DNA of 64,000 bases from Caldimonas manganoxidans ATCC BAA-369. Lineage in GTDB: Bacteria > Pseudomonadota > Gammaproteobacteria > Burkholderiales > Burkholderiaceae_C. Positions 16,898 to 25,479 of this stretch are shown here, piece by piece; within the stretch, counting starts at the first letter, position 1; the number at the start of each line of letters is the position of its first letter. Position numbers and translations under genes: made by a program. The stretch spans positions 79,881 to 143,880 of the forward strand of contig NZ_KB905935.1 of assembly GCF_000381125.1 (NCBI RefSeq), written 5' to 3'. A model generated the notes under the pieces. It was given only the letters and a program-made list of their open reading frames with translations. It made no database searches and was not told where the DNA came from.

Positions 16898-19800
16898 TTA
16901 TTTCCCCGCAGGCTCGACTTCCACCAACCGTCCGTCTCCGGTGATGAATGCCGCACGCACCGGCCGAGAGGGGTCGCCCGCCTGCACGGCACGCCGATAC
17001 CGTTCCAGCTGCATCCGCAAGGCCGGGTCGTCCTCGGGGCGGAACTCGGTCTTGTAGTCCAGCACCCACCATCGCTGCCCATCGGGCTCCCGGCGCAACA
17101 CCAGCCGATCGATACGACCCGGACGGCCATCGACCACCACCGGCACCTCATTGCCGGCCCACAGCAGCGTCTCGCCCCCCAACAACGCAACAATGCGTGC
17201 ATCGGCCAGCATGCGCCGCACCACCTCTGCTGCGGCCCTCGCGGTCCCCTCGTCAGCGCCGAGCTCTTCGGCCGCACGCTGCACCAGCGCGTCCACGCGG
17301 CTCGGCACCAAGCCAGACGGTACGGCCAACCACTCCAGACAACGGTGCACCACTTCCCCCAGTCGCGCGCCCTCGGTCGATCGCAGTGCAGAAGTGGACT
17401 CGATGGCCAGCTGGGCTTGGCGATGCAGACTCGGCAAACGCCAGACGCCCACCTCGGCGGCCACGCTTTCCTGCGACGACTCGCCGCGCCCCGCAGCCGG
17501 CTCCCACGGCACACACACGGCGGCCAACCGCGACCACCAGCTCTTTCCGTCTTGCCCCAGATGAGGGGCACTGGCGCTGATCACGAGCTGCTGGCGTGCA
17601 CGTGTCATCGCCACGTACAAGCTGTTCATCTCCTCGCGCGCGCGCGCGGTGCGCTCCAAGGCCATCGCCTCCACCAGGCTGGGCGCAGGCTGCCGCTCGT
17701 CGGCCACGAACGCAAAGCAACGCGGCTGCGGCGCCTCGGCCGGCCAGTCCACCAAGACGGTGCCGCTGTCGTGGCGATCGGCACTGCTACGACGCTCCGG
17801 GTCGGTATCGATCAGGAAGACCACACGGGCCTCCAAGCCCTTGGCCCCGTGAATGGTGAGCAGCTGGACCGCCTCGGGGGCGCCGTCCAAGGAGAATTTG
17901 GGCGAATGTTTGCGCAGGGCTTGCACGAACTGATGGGGCGTGGCGTAGCGACCACCGTCGAGCTCCAGCGCACAGGACAACAACGCCTCCAAGTGTGCGA
18001 TCACCGATGGGCGCAACTCCGGTGGCACCCGTTGCGCATACCGGGCCAACACGTCACCCTCGGCGTAAATGCGGTCCAGCAAATCGTGCGGCGGCAAATG
18101 GCGGGCAGCCTCGGCCCAGCCCGGCAAAAGCGCGCGAGCTCGTCGCAGCGCCGGCCCTGGCAGGTCGTCCAGCGTGCTGGAGGCCATCAGCGCCTCCCAC
18201 CAGCCCCCCATCTGGCGCGCGCGGCCGGCCAGCCAGACGAGTTCCTCGTCATCGGCGTCAAAAAGCGGAGACCGCAACGCCTGGGCCAGCGACAACGCAT
18301 GACCGGGGGAGACCAAGGCATCCAGCAAAGCCACGAGATCGCGCACCTCCAGCGCATCCATCAAGGCGTGTTCCTCGGGGCTGGCGCAGGCGATATGCCG
18401 CTCGCGCAAGGCTCGGGCGACCCAGCCCAGCGGTGCGCGCCGGCGCGCCAGCACATGGATCTCTCCTGGGGGCACCCCCTCGGCCCGCACCAGGTGCTCG
18501 ATGGCTTGCGCCACGGCGCGGGCTTCCTGTGCCCGCCAGGGTTCCTGCTCCTCGTGGCGCGACTGCGTCAAGCTGTCACGCCATGCCGACTCGTTCGGCT
18601 CGATCCGCGCTTGCCGTTCGGGTCGCTCGATGCGCGGCAGCGCACACACCCGCCCGGCCCAACCCTTGTCTCGGTGCTCGGTCGTATGGGGCCGAAAACC
18701 CTCGAAAGCCCCTTCGGCTTGCGCCTCTTCGAACACCACTTTCAGGGCATCGATCACCGCTTGCGCATTGCGTCGGGTGTGGTCGCACGCCAAGACCGAG
18801 CCGCCCAGACCCTGCACCACCAGGGTTTTGGCCGCCTCGAAGACCCGGGGTTCAGCCCGACGGAAGCGGTAGATGCTTTGCTTGGGATCACCCACGATGA
18901 ACACCGCCGGCGGCCGCCGCCCGCTTTGGCCGCCGCCCGCACCGGCATAAGACGACAGCCACTGAGACAATGCTTGCCACTGCAGCGGGTTGGTGTCCTG
19001 GAACTCATCGATCAGAACCTGACTCACTCGGGCATCCAAGCGCTCTTGCATCCAGGCCGCCATCGCGCCATCGCCCAGCAGCCTCAGGGCACATCGCTCC
19101 AGGTCGGCCATATCGGCCAGGCCCCGTTGCCGCTTCACCGCCCCGTAAGCCTGCAGCAGCACCCTGCCCAAGCGCACCAGACGTTGGTGCTCCCGGTGGG
19201 CGATCTCCTGAGCCATCCCCTGTTGGATCTCGTTCAGCCAAGCCACGGCATCGTCCAGCCCTGGAGCCTGGAGGTGCTTGCGCAGCGAGCCCGACTGGGT
19301 GAACAAAGCCGCGCGCACCGCATGAAATGCCGCCTGGTCATCGGACAAGGACAGCGCCTGCTCCAGCGCCAGGGCGGCCTTGCGCGGCGTGGCGTTTTTC
19401 TGCGCGCCCAAAGCACGGGCCACGGCCTGTAGCACATCCCGCACGGCCGCATGCCGCATGCGTTGAGCCGGGTGCTCCAGCCCTGCAAATTCGGCCCGCC
19501 ACTGCGCGGCCGCCGGCACGCTGGCGGCCAACGTGCCGGCGCCGTCGGCCAGCTCGAACTCCACACGCCTGTCGATCAAACCCAGCAACCACTGGCGCAC
19601 CCGCGTCTGAGAATGGTCTCGCATCAAGGCCGCCAAGTCGTCACGCAAGCCCGGATCCGCGTGCACTCGGCGCAACCATTCCAGCCAGGTCGGCCCCTGC
19701 AATTCGGCAGTGTCCTCGAGCAAGCGGGCCTGCGGCACCAAGCCGAGCTCGTCGATCACGTGCAGGGGCGCCGCCCGCAGCAGCTGGGCAAACCAGGCAT

Positions 19801-20218
19801 GGAAGGTGCGGACCTCCACCTGCTCGCCGGACTCCAACAAGCGCTCGTACAACCCTCCCAGGGTCGCCGCTTGCCGGTGTGCCTCAGGCTCGCTCAGGCC
19901 TCGCTCCACCAGCGCCTCGACCCGAGCGTCCTGGCCCGCCAGCGCAAGCTCAGCCAGCCACTCCATCAGCCGGGCACGCATTTCCGCAGCCGCCTTCTTC
20001 GTGAAGGTGATGGCCAAAATCTCGCGCGCGGGCACCCCGTCGAGCAAGGCCCGCAGAATGCGCGACACCAACATCCAAGTTTTGCCCGCGCCGGCGCAAG
20101 CCTCCACGACCACGCTGCGCCTGGGGTCGCAGGCCTGCGCATAGAACGCCTCGCGGCTAACCCGTTGCCCGTCGATGTAATAAGACGGTGCATCGGCATG
20201 CCCCACGTCCCCCCTCAT
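16898..20218 (-). CDS. addA: UvrD-type helicase/exonuclease, AddA-like subunit
   Basis: ATP-dependent helicase-nuclease subunit for processing double-strand breaks. 1106 residues from the ATG at 20218, which overlaps the AddB-like stop (ATGA); a longer upstream reading lies inside that gene and is rejected. Motifs: Walker A VVEACAGAGKTWMLVSRIL, motif Ia ILAITFTKKAAAEMRARL, Walker B VLIDEFQDTNPLQW, motif III VGDPKQSIYRFRRAEP, motif V LTIHGAKGLEARVVFLIDTD, motif VI NSLYVAMTRARQQL. A C-terminal RecB-family nuclease site follows (GRIDRLVLRREPDG then WWVLDYKTEF). With the upstream gene it resembles AddAB. Confidence 0.92.
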   Translation of the reverse strand: MRGDVGHADAPSYYIDGQRVSREAFYAQACDPRRSVVVEACAGAGKTWMLVSRILRALLDGVPAREILAITFTKKAAAEMRARLMEWLAELALAGQDARVEALVERGLSEPEAHRQAATLGGLYERLLESGEQVEVRTFHAWFAQLLRAAPLHVIDELGLVPQARLLEDTAELQGPTWLEWLRRVHADPGLRDDLAALMRDHSQTRVRQWLLGLIDRRVEFELADGAGTLAASVPAAAQWRAEFAGLEHPAQRMRHAAVRDVLQAVARALGAQKNATPRKAALALEQALSLSDDQAAFHAVRAALFTQSGSLRKHLQAPGLDDAVAWLNEIQQGMAQEIAHREHQRLVRLGRVLLQAYGAVKRQRGLADMADLERCALRLLGDGAMAAWMQERLDARVSQVLIDEFQDTNPLQWQALSQWLSSYAGAGGGQSGRRPPAVFIVGDPKQSIYRFRRAEPRVFEAAKTLVVQGLGGSVLACDHTRRNAQAVIDALKVVFEEAQAEGAFEGFRPHTTEHRDKGWAGRVCALPRIERPERQARIEPNESAWRDSLTQSRHEEQEPWRAQEARAVAQAIEHLVRAEGVPPGEIHVLARRRAPLGWVARALRERHIACASPEEHALMDALEVRDLVALLDALVSPGHALSLAQALRSPLFDADDEELVWLAGRARQMGGWWEALMASSTLDDLPGPALRRARALLPGWAEAARHLPPHDLLDRIYAEGDVLARYAQRVPPELRPSVIAHLEALLSCALELDGGRYATPHQFVQALRKHSPKFSLDGAPEAVQLLTIHGAKGLEARVVFLIDTDPERRSSADRHDSGTVLVDWPAEAPQPRCFAFVADERQPAPSLVEAMALERTARAREEMNSLYVAMTRARQQLVISASAPHLGQDGKSWWSRLAAVCVPWEPAAGRGESSQESVAAEVGVWRLPSLHRQAQLAIESTSALRSTEGARLGEVVHRCLEWLAVPSGLVPSRVDALVQRAAEELGADEGTARAAAEVVRRMLADARIVALLGGETLLWAGNEVPVVVDGRPGRIDRLVLRREPDGQRWWVLDYKTEFRPEDDPALRMQLERYRRAVQAGDPSRPVRAAFITGDGRLVEVEPAGK

Positions 20219-22884
20219 GCCAACGCCTCCTCGCCCATCGAGCCATCCCAATGCGCCTTGCGGCACAAGCCGGCCGCGGCGCAATGCTCGCATGCCGGCC
20301 CCTGCCCCAAGGGCGGCAGCGGCGCCCCCGCTGCCAAACGGGTGAAGTCCTCGGCCAGTCCTGCCCGCAGCGCCGCCGCACTGTCGGTCACTCGTGGATG
20401 CTCGATCCACTTCACTGGCGTCTCCAGTGCCAAATAGCCAGCCTCCAACCCCTCCAATTCCTCCACCGCCCCGACGAGGCCTTCCCACAAGGCCGCATAG
20501 AAGGCCAGCTGCGTATCCTCCAGCGGCCGACGCACACGGGCTCGCAAGCTATCGGCCGAAGACGTCTTGTAGTCGATCAACCGGGCCCGGGCCCCACCGT
20601 GCTGCTGCATCAGCCGGTCCACCCGATCCAGCCGACCTTTCAAATCGGCCGGCCCTGCACCAGACATCGAAACAGCCCACTCGCCGCGCTCGAAGCGCCA
20701 CCCCTGAGCCTCTTGAGCATGCAGCCAGTCCACATAAGCCGGGGCCAAACGCTCGAAATACAACCACTCGGCCAAAAAGGCCGCATCGTCCAGGCCCAGT
20801 GCCTGCTGTTGCTGTCGCCCCATCGCCAGCAGTCGATCGACATCGGCCTGCCAATCGTTGCTCGGTGATGCGCGCGACACATGGAATGCATGCAGCACCC
20901 CGTGCAGCCACTGGCCCAGGTCGCGCCGGTCCGGCGCATCATCGAGCACCTCGACCTCCTGCAGGCCCAGCATGTGCAGCGCAAAAAAACGATAGGGACA
21001 GGCTCGCAAGGCCTCATAGGCCGACGCGCTGACCTTCGATGGCAACAAAGCCGGCGCCGAAGGCCGCGTCGGCCGCACGACACGCACGGGCAAGACCTGG
21101 CGCACCAACCCATCGGTGGCCGCCGCCCAGTCGCGCCCGGCGCGGCGCAGCGCCAGGCGCAGGGGCTCCAGCAGCGGCGACACCTGCAGCGGCTCGCCCT
21201 GATGCGTGCGCCGCCATGACAGGCTCAAGCGCGGGTGGGTGAGCACATGGCGCAGCGCCAGCCGCTCGCGCTGCCAGAGCGCTTGCCCCGTGGGCAGCCC
21301 CAAATCACGGCGCTCGGCCTCACTCAAGCAGCCACCGACACTGGCTGCAGCCCCCAGGTGCGTGTGATCGCAGCCGGGCAAGACCACCGCCGCAAAGGGC
21401 CGCAGCATGCATCGCGACAGCGGCGCAATCACCACCTCGGCGGGCTCCTGAGGCGCCGGTCGAAACGACACCGCCTCCAGCACTTCGTCCACCCAGGCCC
21501 GATACTCCACGCGGTCGCACACCAATTGCGCGGCCTGCCTGCCGTAGGCACCGGCCCCAGCCTCCCCCTCGTGCAAATGCAAGGCCTGCAACAACTGGGC
21601 TCCTGCAGGATCGCGCTGCAGGCGCTGCCAGGCTCCGCAACGCTGCAACCCTTGCACGAGAGCCTGCTGCCATCGAGCGAGAAGCGTCTGCGTCAGACGC
21701 GCCAGCGGTTCGCGCACCTCGCTCCAAAACTGCCATAGCGACCGCGCCGCTTCCGGCAGAGCCTGCAGCCGCACCTGCGCCACCGAAGCCGCTTGCTGTC
21801 GGCGCAGCGCCTCCTCCAACGCCACGAGCCCCGCCTCGTGCCCTTGAAGGTCCACGAACCCGCTCTTGAGCCAGTCCAGCAGTTCATCCGTGGACGCCCC
21901 GGCCTCGCACAGCCGCAGCAGCCCCATCACGCATGCGCCCGCCCGGGTCGTGGACAGCTTCCAGCCCGTCTCATCATGAACGCGGACCTTCTCCCGCTCC
22001 AACAAGGCCCGAATGCGGCGCACCAGCCCGCGGTCCTGGGCCACCAAGGCCACTGGCACCTCGCCGTCGGCCACATGACGCAAAACCCGGGCTGCCGCCA
22101 CCTGGGCCTCCTCCTCGGCGTCCCGACACGCCACCAAGGACGGCACCTGCCGCATGTCGGTGATCGCGGTCCCTTCGGGTGGATTCACCTCCAGCCACAG
22201 CGCCGGACCAGGAAATTGCGCCACGACCGATGCCATGAGCGCATCGACCTCGCCGGCCTGCACGACCGCCCAAGCCGCCGGCCGCACCCGGAACAACGCA
22301 TCGGTGGGCAGCGTGTCGCGCTGGCGTGCCCAGGCCCAGGCCACCCGAGCCAAGGCCCCCTCCACCTCACCGGCGGCCACCTGAGCCGCCAGCCGGCTTT
22401 CGAGCCGCTCCTGCACACGAGCCCACCAAGCCTCCCGCAGATCGGGAGGCTGACAAGCCGCCCCCTCCATCAGCTGATGGGTCGTCTCCACGAGCAGACG
22501 CACCCAGTGCCGGAACATCACTACATCGTTCTGCGCGGTCCATCGGGCCCAGGACTGGCTGGCCAGCAAAGGCGCCGCGGCCAAGCGGTCGACCAGCGCA
22601 TTGCCGGTTGGCAACGCCTCTGGGATGTCCTGCGGCGGCCCCAACGCGGCCGCCAGCGTCTGCGTGGTTTCGAACCGGGGCATCCATCCGGCACCGACCT
22701 GACTGGCCCAAGCTTCGCGGGCCAAGGGCAGATGTTGCGCAAAAGGCACGATCACCCACAGGTCACGCGCCGCCATGCCGTGCCGTTCGAGGAAGCGACG
22801 CAGCGCCAAGATGACGTCCGCCCAGGACTCCGGTGCGCTGGGCAGCTGGCATCGTTCGAGCGAAGTCGGCATCGAAGAAGACAT
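20215..22884 (-). CDS. addB: PD-(D/E)XK nuclease, AddB-like subunit with Fe-S cluster motif
   Basis: Partner of the AddA-like helicase. 889 residues. The N-terminal half looks like an inactivated UvrD-type helicase: no Walker A is visible where it would be expected (DLWVIVPFAQHLPLAREAW). The C-terminal third has a RecB-family nuclease with DLKGRLDRVDR and ARLIDYKTSSAD. Four cysteines in the AddB iron-sulphur pattern are present: one in ALRACPYRFFALH and three in CEHCAAAGLC near the C-terminus. The gene is divergent from trxA (131 bases) and its stop overlaps the AddA-like start. Confidence 0.9.
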   Translation of the reverse strand: MSSSMPTSLERCQLPSAPESWADVILALRRFLERHGMAARDLWVIVPFAQHLPLAREAWASQVGAGWMPRFETTQTLAAALGPPQDIPEALPTGNALVDRLAAAPLLASQSWARWTAQNDVVMFRHWVRLLVETTHQLMEGAACQPPDLREAWWARVQERLESRLAAQVAAGEVEGALARVAWAWARQRDTLPTDALFRVRPAAWAVVQAGEVDALMASVVAQFPGPALWLEVNPPEGTAITDMRQVPSLVACRDAEEEAQVAAARVLRHVADGEVPVALVAQDRGLVRRIRALLEREKVRVHDETGWKLSTTRAGACVMGLLRLCEAGASTDELLDWLKSGFVDLQGHEAGLVALEEALRRQQAASVAQVRLQALPEAARSLWQFWSEVREPLARLTQTLLARWQQALVQGLQRCGAWQRLQRDPAGAQLLQALHLHEGEAGAGAYGRQAAQLVCDRVEYRAWVDEVLEAVSFRPAPQEPAEVVIAPLSRCMLRPFAAVVLPGCDHTHLGAAASVGGCLSEAERRDLGLPTGQALWQRERLALRHVLTHPRLSLSWRRTHQGEPLQVSPLLEPLRLALRRAGRDWAAATDGLVRQVLPVRVVRPTRPSAPALLPSKVSASAYEALRACPYRFFALHMLGLQEVEVLDDAPDRRDLGQWLHGVLHAFHVSRASPSNDWQADVDRLLAMGRQQQQALGLDDAAFLAEWLYFERLAPAYVDWLHAQEAQGWRFERGEWAVSMSGAGPADLKGRLDRVDRLMQQHGGARARLIDYKTSSADSLRARVRRPLEDTQLAFYAALWEGLVGAVEELEGLEAGYLALETPVKWIEHPRVTDSAAALRAGLAEDFTRLAAGAPLPPLGQGPACEHCAAAGLCRKAHWDGSMGEEALA

Positions 22885-23015
22885 GCATCACGAGGATTCG
22901 ATCCACGCGGCCCACTGCCGCGCGGACTCCCTGACGGCTCAAGGGCCAGCAGGCTTTGTGTCAAAATCATTGTGCCTTGTCGGGCTGGAGGCCTGACGCA
23001 CACGAGGATTGAACA

Positions 23016-23345
23016 ATGAGCAGCGAGCTGATCAAACACGTCTCGGATGCGTCTTTCGACGCCGACGTGCTGCAGGCCGACAAGCCTGTGTTGGTGGACT
23101 ACTGGGCGGAGTGGTGCGGTCCTTGCAAGATGATCGCTCCCATCCTGGACGAAGTGGCCAGAGACTACAACGGCCGTCTGCAAGTCGCCAAGATGAACGT
23201 CGACGAAAACCGGGAAGTGCCCGCCAAATTCGGCATTCGCGGCATCCCCACCTTGATGCTGTTCAAGGGAGGCCAGCTCGCCGGCACCAAAGTTGGCGCA
23301 CTGACCAAGGCCCAGTTGACGGCCTTCGTCGACGGGCATCTATAA
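23016..23345 (+). CDS. trxA: Thioredoxin 1
   Basis: Cytoplasmic protein-disulfide reductase, 109 residues. The redox motif WCGPC is at residues 33-37, the buried Asp in VLVDYWAEW and the cis-Pro in [20 protein letters not shown] ribosome-binding site lies 7 bases before the ATG. It sits upstream of rho, as in many proteobacteria, and its stop codon is part of the predicted rho -10 box. Confidence 0.97.
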   Translation: MSSELIKHVSDASFDADVLQADKPVLVDYWAEWCGPCKMIAPILDEVARDYNGRLQVAKMNVDENREVPAKFGIRGIPTLMLFKGGQLAGTKVGALTKAQLTAFVDGHL

Positions 23346-23346
23346 T
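23316..23346 (+). promoter_or_regulatory. Predicted sigma-70 promoter for rho, inside the end of trxA
   Basis: TTGACG (23316-23321) and TATAAT (23341-23346) match the sigma-70 hexamers at 11 of 12 positions, with a long 19-base spacer. The -10 overlaps the trxA TAA stop. Initiation near 23353 would give rho a leader of about 255 bases. Confidence 0.6.
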
Positions 23347-23608
23347 CAGCGCGAAAGTTGGCTGACGCCGGAGCCACAAGCCCGGCGCAGCTCGACGGGC
23401 AATAGGTCGCTGAACTCGCCGCTGCGCCCCATTCATTGCCGGCGCTCAGTTTCGGCTCACCACCCTTCCTAAACGCAGCATCCGCGGACATCGCGGACGC
23501 AAACCGGCGCAGGTTGACGGCGCTGCCTGCCTCATGGGCAGCGCAGCCGCCTCGCTGATGCCTCAGGTTTCTCCAGTTTCGTCTTCACACCGACCAGGGT
23601 TCGCACCC
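23347..23608 (+). promoter_or_regulatory. Long untranslated leader of rho
   Basis: 262 bases with no convincing gene. It contains C-rich, G-poor stretches, for example around 23458-23475 and just before the start (23570-23595), of the kind Rho binds. In E. coli rho represses its own transcription in its leader; the same is plausible here but not shown. Confidence 0.4.
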
Positions 23609-24871
23609 ATGCACCTTTCAGAACTCAAAGTCCTGCACGTCTCGGAGCTCATCAAAATGGCCGAGTCGCTGGAGATCGAAAACACCAGCCGTATGCGCAA
23701 GCAAGAGCTGATGTTTGCGATCATGAAAAAGCGCGCCAAACAAGGCGAGCAGGTGTTCGGCGATGGCGTGCTGGAAGTGCTGCCCGACGGTTTCGGCTTC
23801 CTGCGCTCGCCCGAGACCAGCTTCCTGGCCAGCACCGACGACATCTACCTTTCGCCCAGCCAGATCCGCCGCTTCAACCTGCACACCGGCGACATGATCG
23901 AGGGCGAAGTTCGCACTCCCAAGGACGGTGAACGCTATTTCGCCTTGGTCAAGGTCGACCGTGTCAACGGCCTCACCCCCGAGGAGAACAAGCACAAAAT
24001 CATGTTCGAGAACTTGACCCCGCTCTTCCCCAAAGAGCAGTTCAAGCTCGAACGCGACATCCGTTCGGACGAAAACATCACCAGTCGCATCATCGACCTC
24101 ATCGCCCCCATCGGTAAAGGCCAACGCGCCCTGCTGGTGGCCCCGCCCAAGAGCGGCAAGACCGTGATGATGCAGCACCTGGCCCACGCGATCACGGCCA
24201 ACTACCCCGACGTCTACCTCATCGTGCTGCTCGTCGACGAGCGCCCCGAGGAAGTGACCGAGATGCAGCGCACCGTGCGCGGTGAAGTGATCAGCTCCAC
24301 CTTCGACGAGCCTGCCGCTCGTCACGTGCAAGTGGCTGAAATGGTCATCGAGCGGGCCAAACGCCTGGTCGAGCTGAAGAAGGACGTGGTCATCCTGCTG
24401 GACTCCATCACCCGCCTGGCGCGTGCCTACAACAACGTGCTGCCCTCCTCGGGCAAGGTGCTCACCGGCGGTGTGGATGCCAACGCCCTGCAGCGGCCCA
24501 AGCGCTTCTTTGGCGCGGCCCGCAACATCGAAGAAGGCGGCTCGCTCACCATCATCGGGACGGCCCTGATCGACACTGGCAGCCGCATGGACGAAGTGAT
24601 CTACGAGGAATTCAAAGGCACCGGCAACTGCGAGATCCACCTGGACCGCCGCATGGCCGAAAAGCGGGTGTATCCCTCGATCCTGCTCAACAAGTCAGGC
24701 ACCCGCCGCGAGGAACTGCTGCTCAAGCCCGAGATCCTGCAAAAGACCTGGATCCTGCGCAAGCTGCTGTACCCGATGGACGAAATCGAAGCGATGGAAT
24801 TCATCCTCGACAAAATGAAGTCCACCAAGAACAACCACGACTTCTTCGACCTCATGCGTCGAGGTGGGTGA
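23609..24871 (+). CDS. rho: Transcription termination factor Rho
   Basis: Hexameric RNA helicase that ends transcription. 420 residues from the ATG at 23609 ([20 protein letters not shown]). The N-terminal helical domain is followed by the cold-shock-like RNA-binding domain ([38 protein letters not shown]). The RecA-like ATPase has Walker [16 protein letters not shown], Walker [19 protein letters not shown], the Q-loop region [15 protein letters not shown] and the R-loop region [18 protein letters not shown]. Length and motifs are standard. Confidence 0.98.
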   Translation: MHLSELKVLHVSELIKMAESLEIENTSRMRKQELMFAIMKKRAKQGEQVFGDGVLEVLPDGFGFLRSPETSFLASTDDIYLSPSQIRRFNLHTGDMIEGEVRTPKDGERYFALVKVDRVNGLTPEENKHKIMFENLTPLFPKEQFKLERDIRSDENITSRIIDLIAPIGKGQRALLVAPPKSGKTVMMQHLAHAITANYPDVYLIVLLVDERPEEVTEMQRTVRGEVISSTFDEPAARHVQVAEMVIERAKRLVELKKDVVILLDSITRLARAYNNVLPSSGKVLTGGVDANALQRPKRFFGAARNIEEGGSLTIIGTALIDTGSRMDEVIYEEFKGTGNCEIHLDRRMAEKRVYPSILLNKSGTRREELLLKPEILQKTWILRKLLYPMDEIEAMEFILDKMKSTKNNHDFFDLMRRGG

Positions 24872-24881
24872 GTCGGGACCA

Positions 24882-24906
24882 GGAACAGTCCTTGGCGGAC
24901 TGTTCC
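24882..24906 (+). repeat. Perfect hairpin after rho
   Basis: GGAACAGTCC (24882-24891) and GGACTGTTCC (24897-24906) form a 10-base stem with loop TTGGC, 10 bases after the rho stop. No T-run follows, so it is either a transcript-stabilising hairpin or an incomplete terminator. Confidence 0.55.
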
Positions 24907-25000
24907 GCGCCCGACGAACCGGTCGAGCTCTGCGAGACCGTGGACTCGGTTTTTGTGAACTGCGGCGGCTGTGATCCTCAGCAACCTTCGAGCACTGCTA

Positions 25001-25006
25001 TATAAT
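25001..25006 (+). promoter_or_regulatory. -10 box TATAAT for rpmE2
   Basis: TATAAT lies 80 bases before the L31 start, in a locally AT-rich patch (TATATAATTAAA). An upstream TGC triplet gives extended -10 character. No good -35 is seen. Confidence 0.5.
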
Positions 25007-25085
25007 TAAAGGTTTCCTGTATTCCGGAAAGTGCGCCGAGGGGTTCGGCGTGGCTCCCGGCGCGATTGCGATCAAAGGACTCGGC

Positions 25086-25346
25086 ATGAAAGAAGGCATC
25101 CACCCCAACTACCGCGAAGTCTGCTTCGTGGATCTGTCCAACGGTTTTCAATTCGTGACGCGTTCGTGCGCGCCCACCAAAGAAACCATCAAGATGGACG
25201 ACGGCCGTGAACTGCCGCTGTTCAAACTGGAAACCTCCAGTGAGTCGCACCCCTTCTATACGGGGACGCAAAAAAGCGTGGACAACTTGGGCGGCCGCGT
25301 CGAGAAATTCCGCAACAAGTTCGCCCGCGTCGGCCTCAAGAAGTAA
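25086..25346 (+). CDS. rpmE2: 50S ribosomal protein L31, type B (zinc-independent)
   Basis: 86 residues starting [18 protein letters not shown]. It lacks the CxxC zinc ligands of the C+ form and has the longer type B C-terminus ([20 protein letters not shown]). The ATG at 25086 has AAAGGA at the proper distance. The C- form commonly takes over in zinc limitation in bacteria with both forms; here it follows rho behind its own -10 and is closed by an intrinsic terminator. No Zur-type palindrome was seen upstream. Confidence 0.96.
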   Translation: MKEGIHPNYREVCFVDLSNGFQFVTRSCAPTKETIKMDDGRELPLFKLETSSESHPFYTGTQKSVDNLGGRVEKFRNKFARVGLKK

Positions 25347-25394
25347 TCCCTGCGGCGGCAGGGTCTGTTCGCCACACACCCCAGCCCCGATCAC

Positions 25395-25430
25395 AAGGCA
25401 GCCCAGACATCGGGCTGCCTTGTTCGTTTT
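25395..25430 (+). terminator. Intrinsic terminator after rpmE2
   Basis: AAGGCAGCCC (25395-25404) pairs perfectly with GGGCTGCCTT (25412-25421) around a 7-base loop, followed by GTTCGTTTT. It sits 49 bases after the L31 stop. Confidence 0.85.
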
Positions 25431-25479
25431 CGGGCCCGCTCTGTAAGACACTGCCCCAGCAGCGCCGAAATCCTGCATC

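Noticed and set aside
24946..24958. Second terminator between rho and rpmE2 (ACCG...CGGT followed by TTTT)
   Set aside because: The stem is only four bases long, too weak to support.
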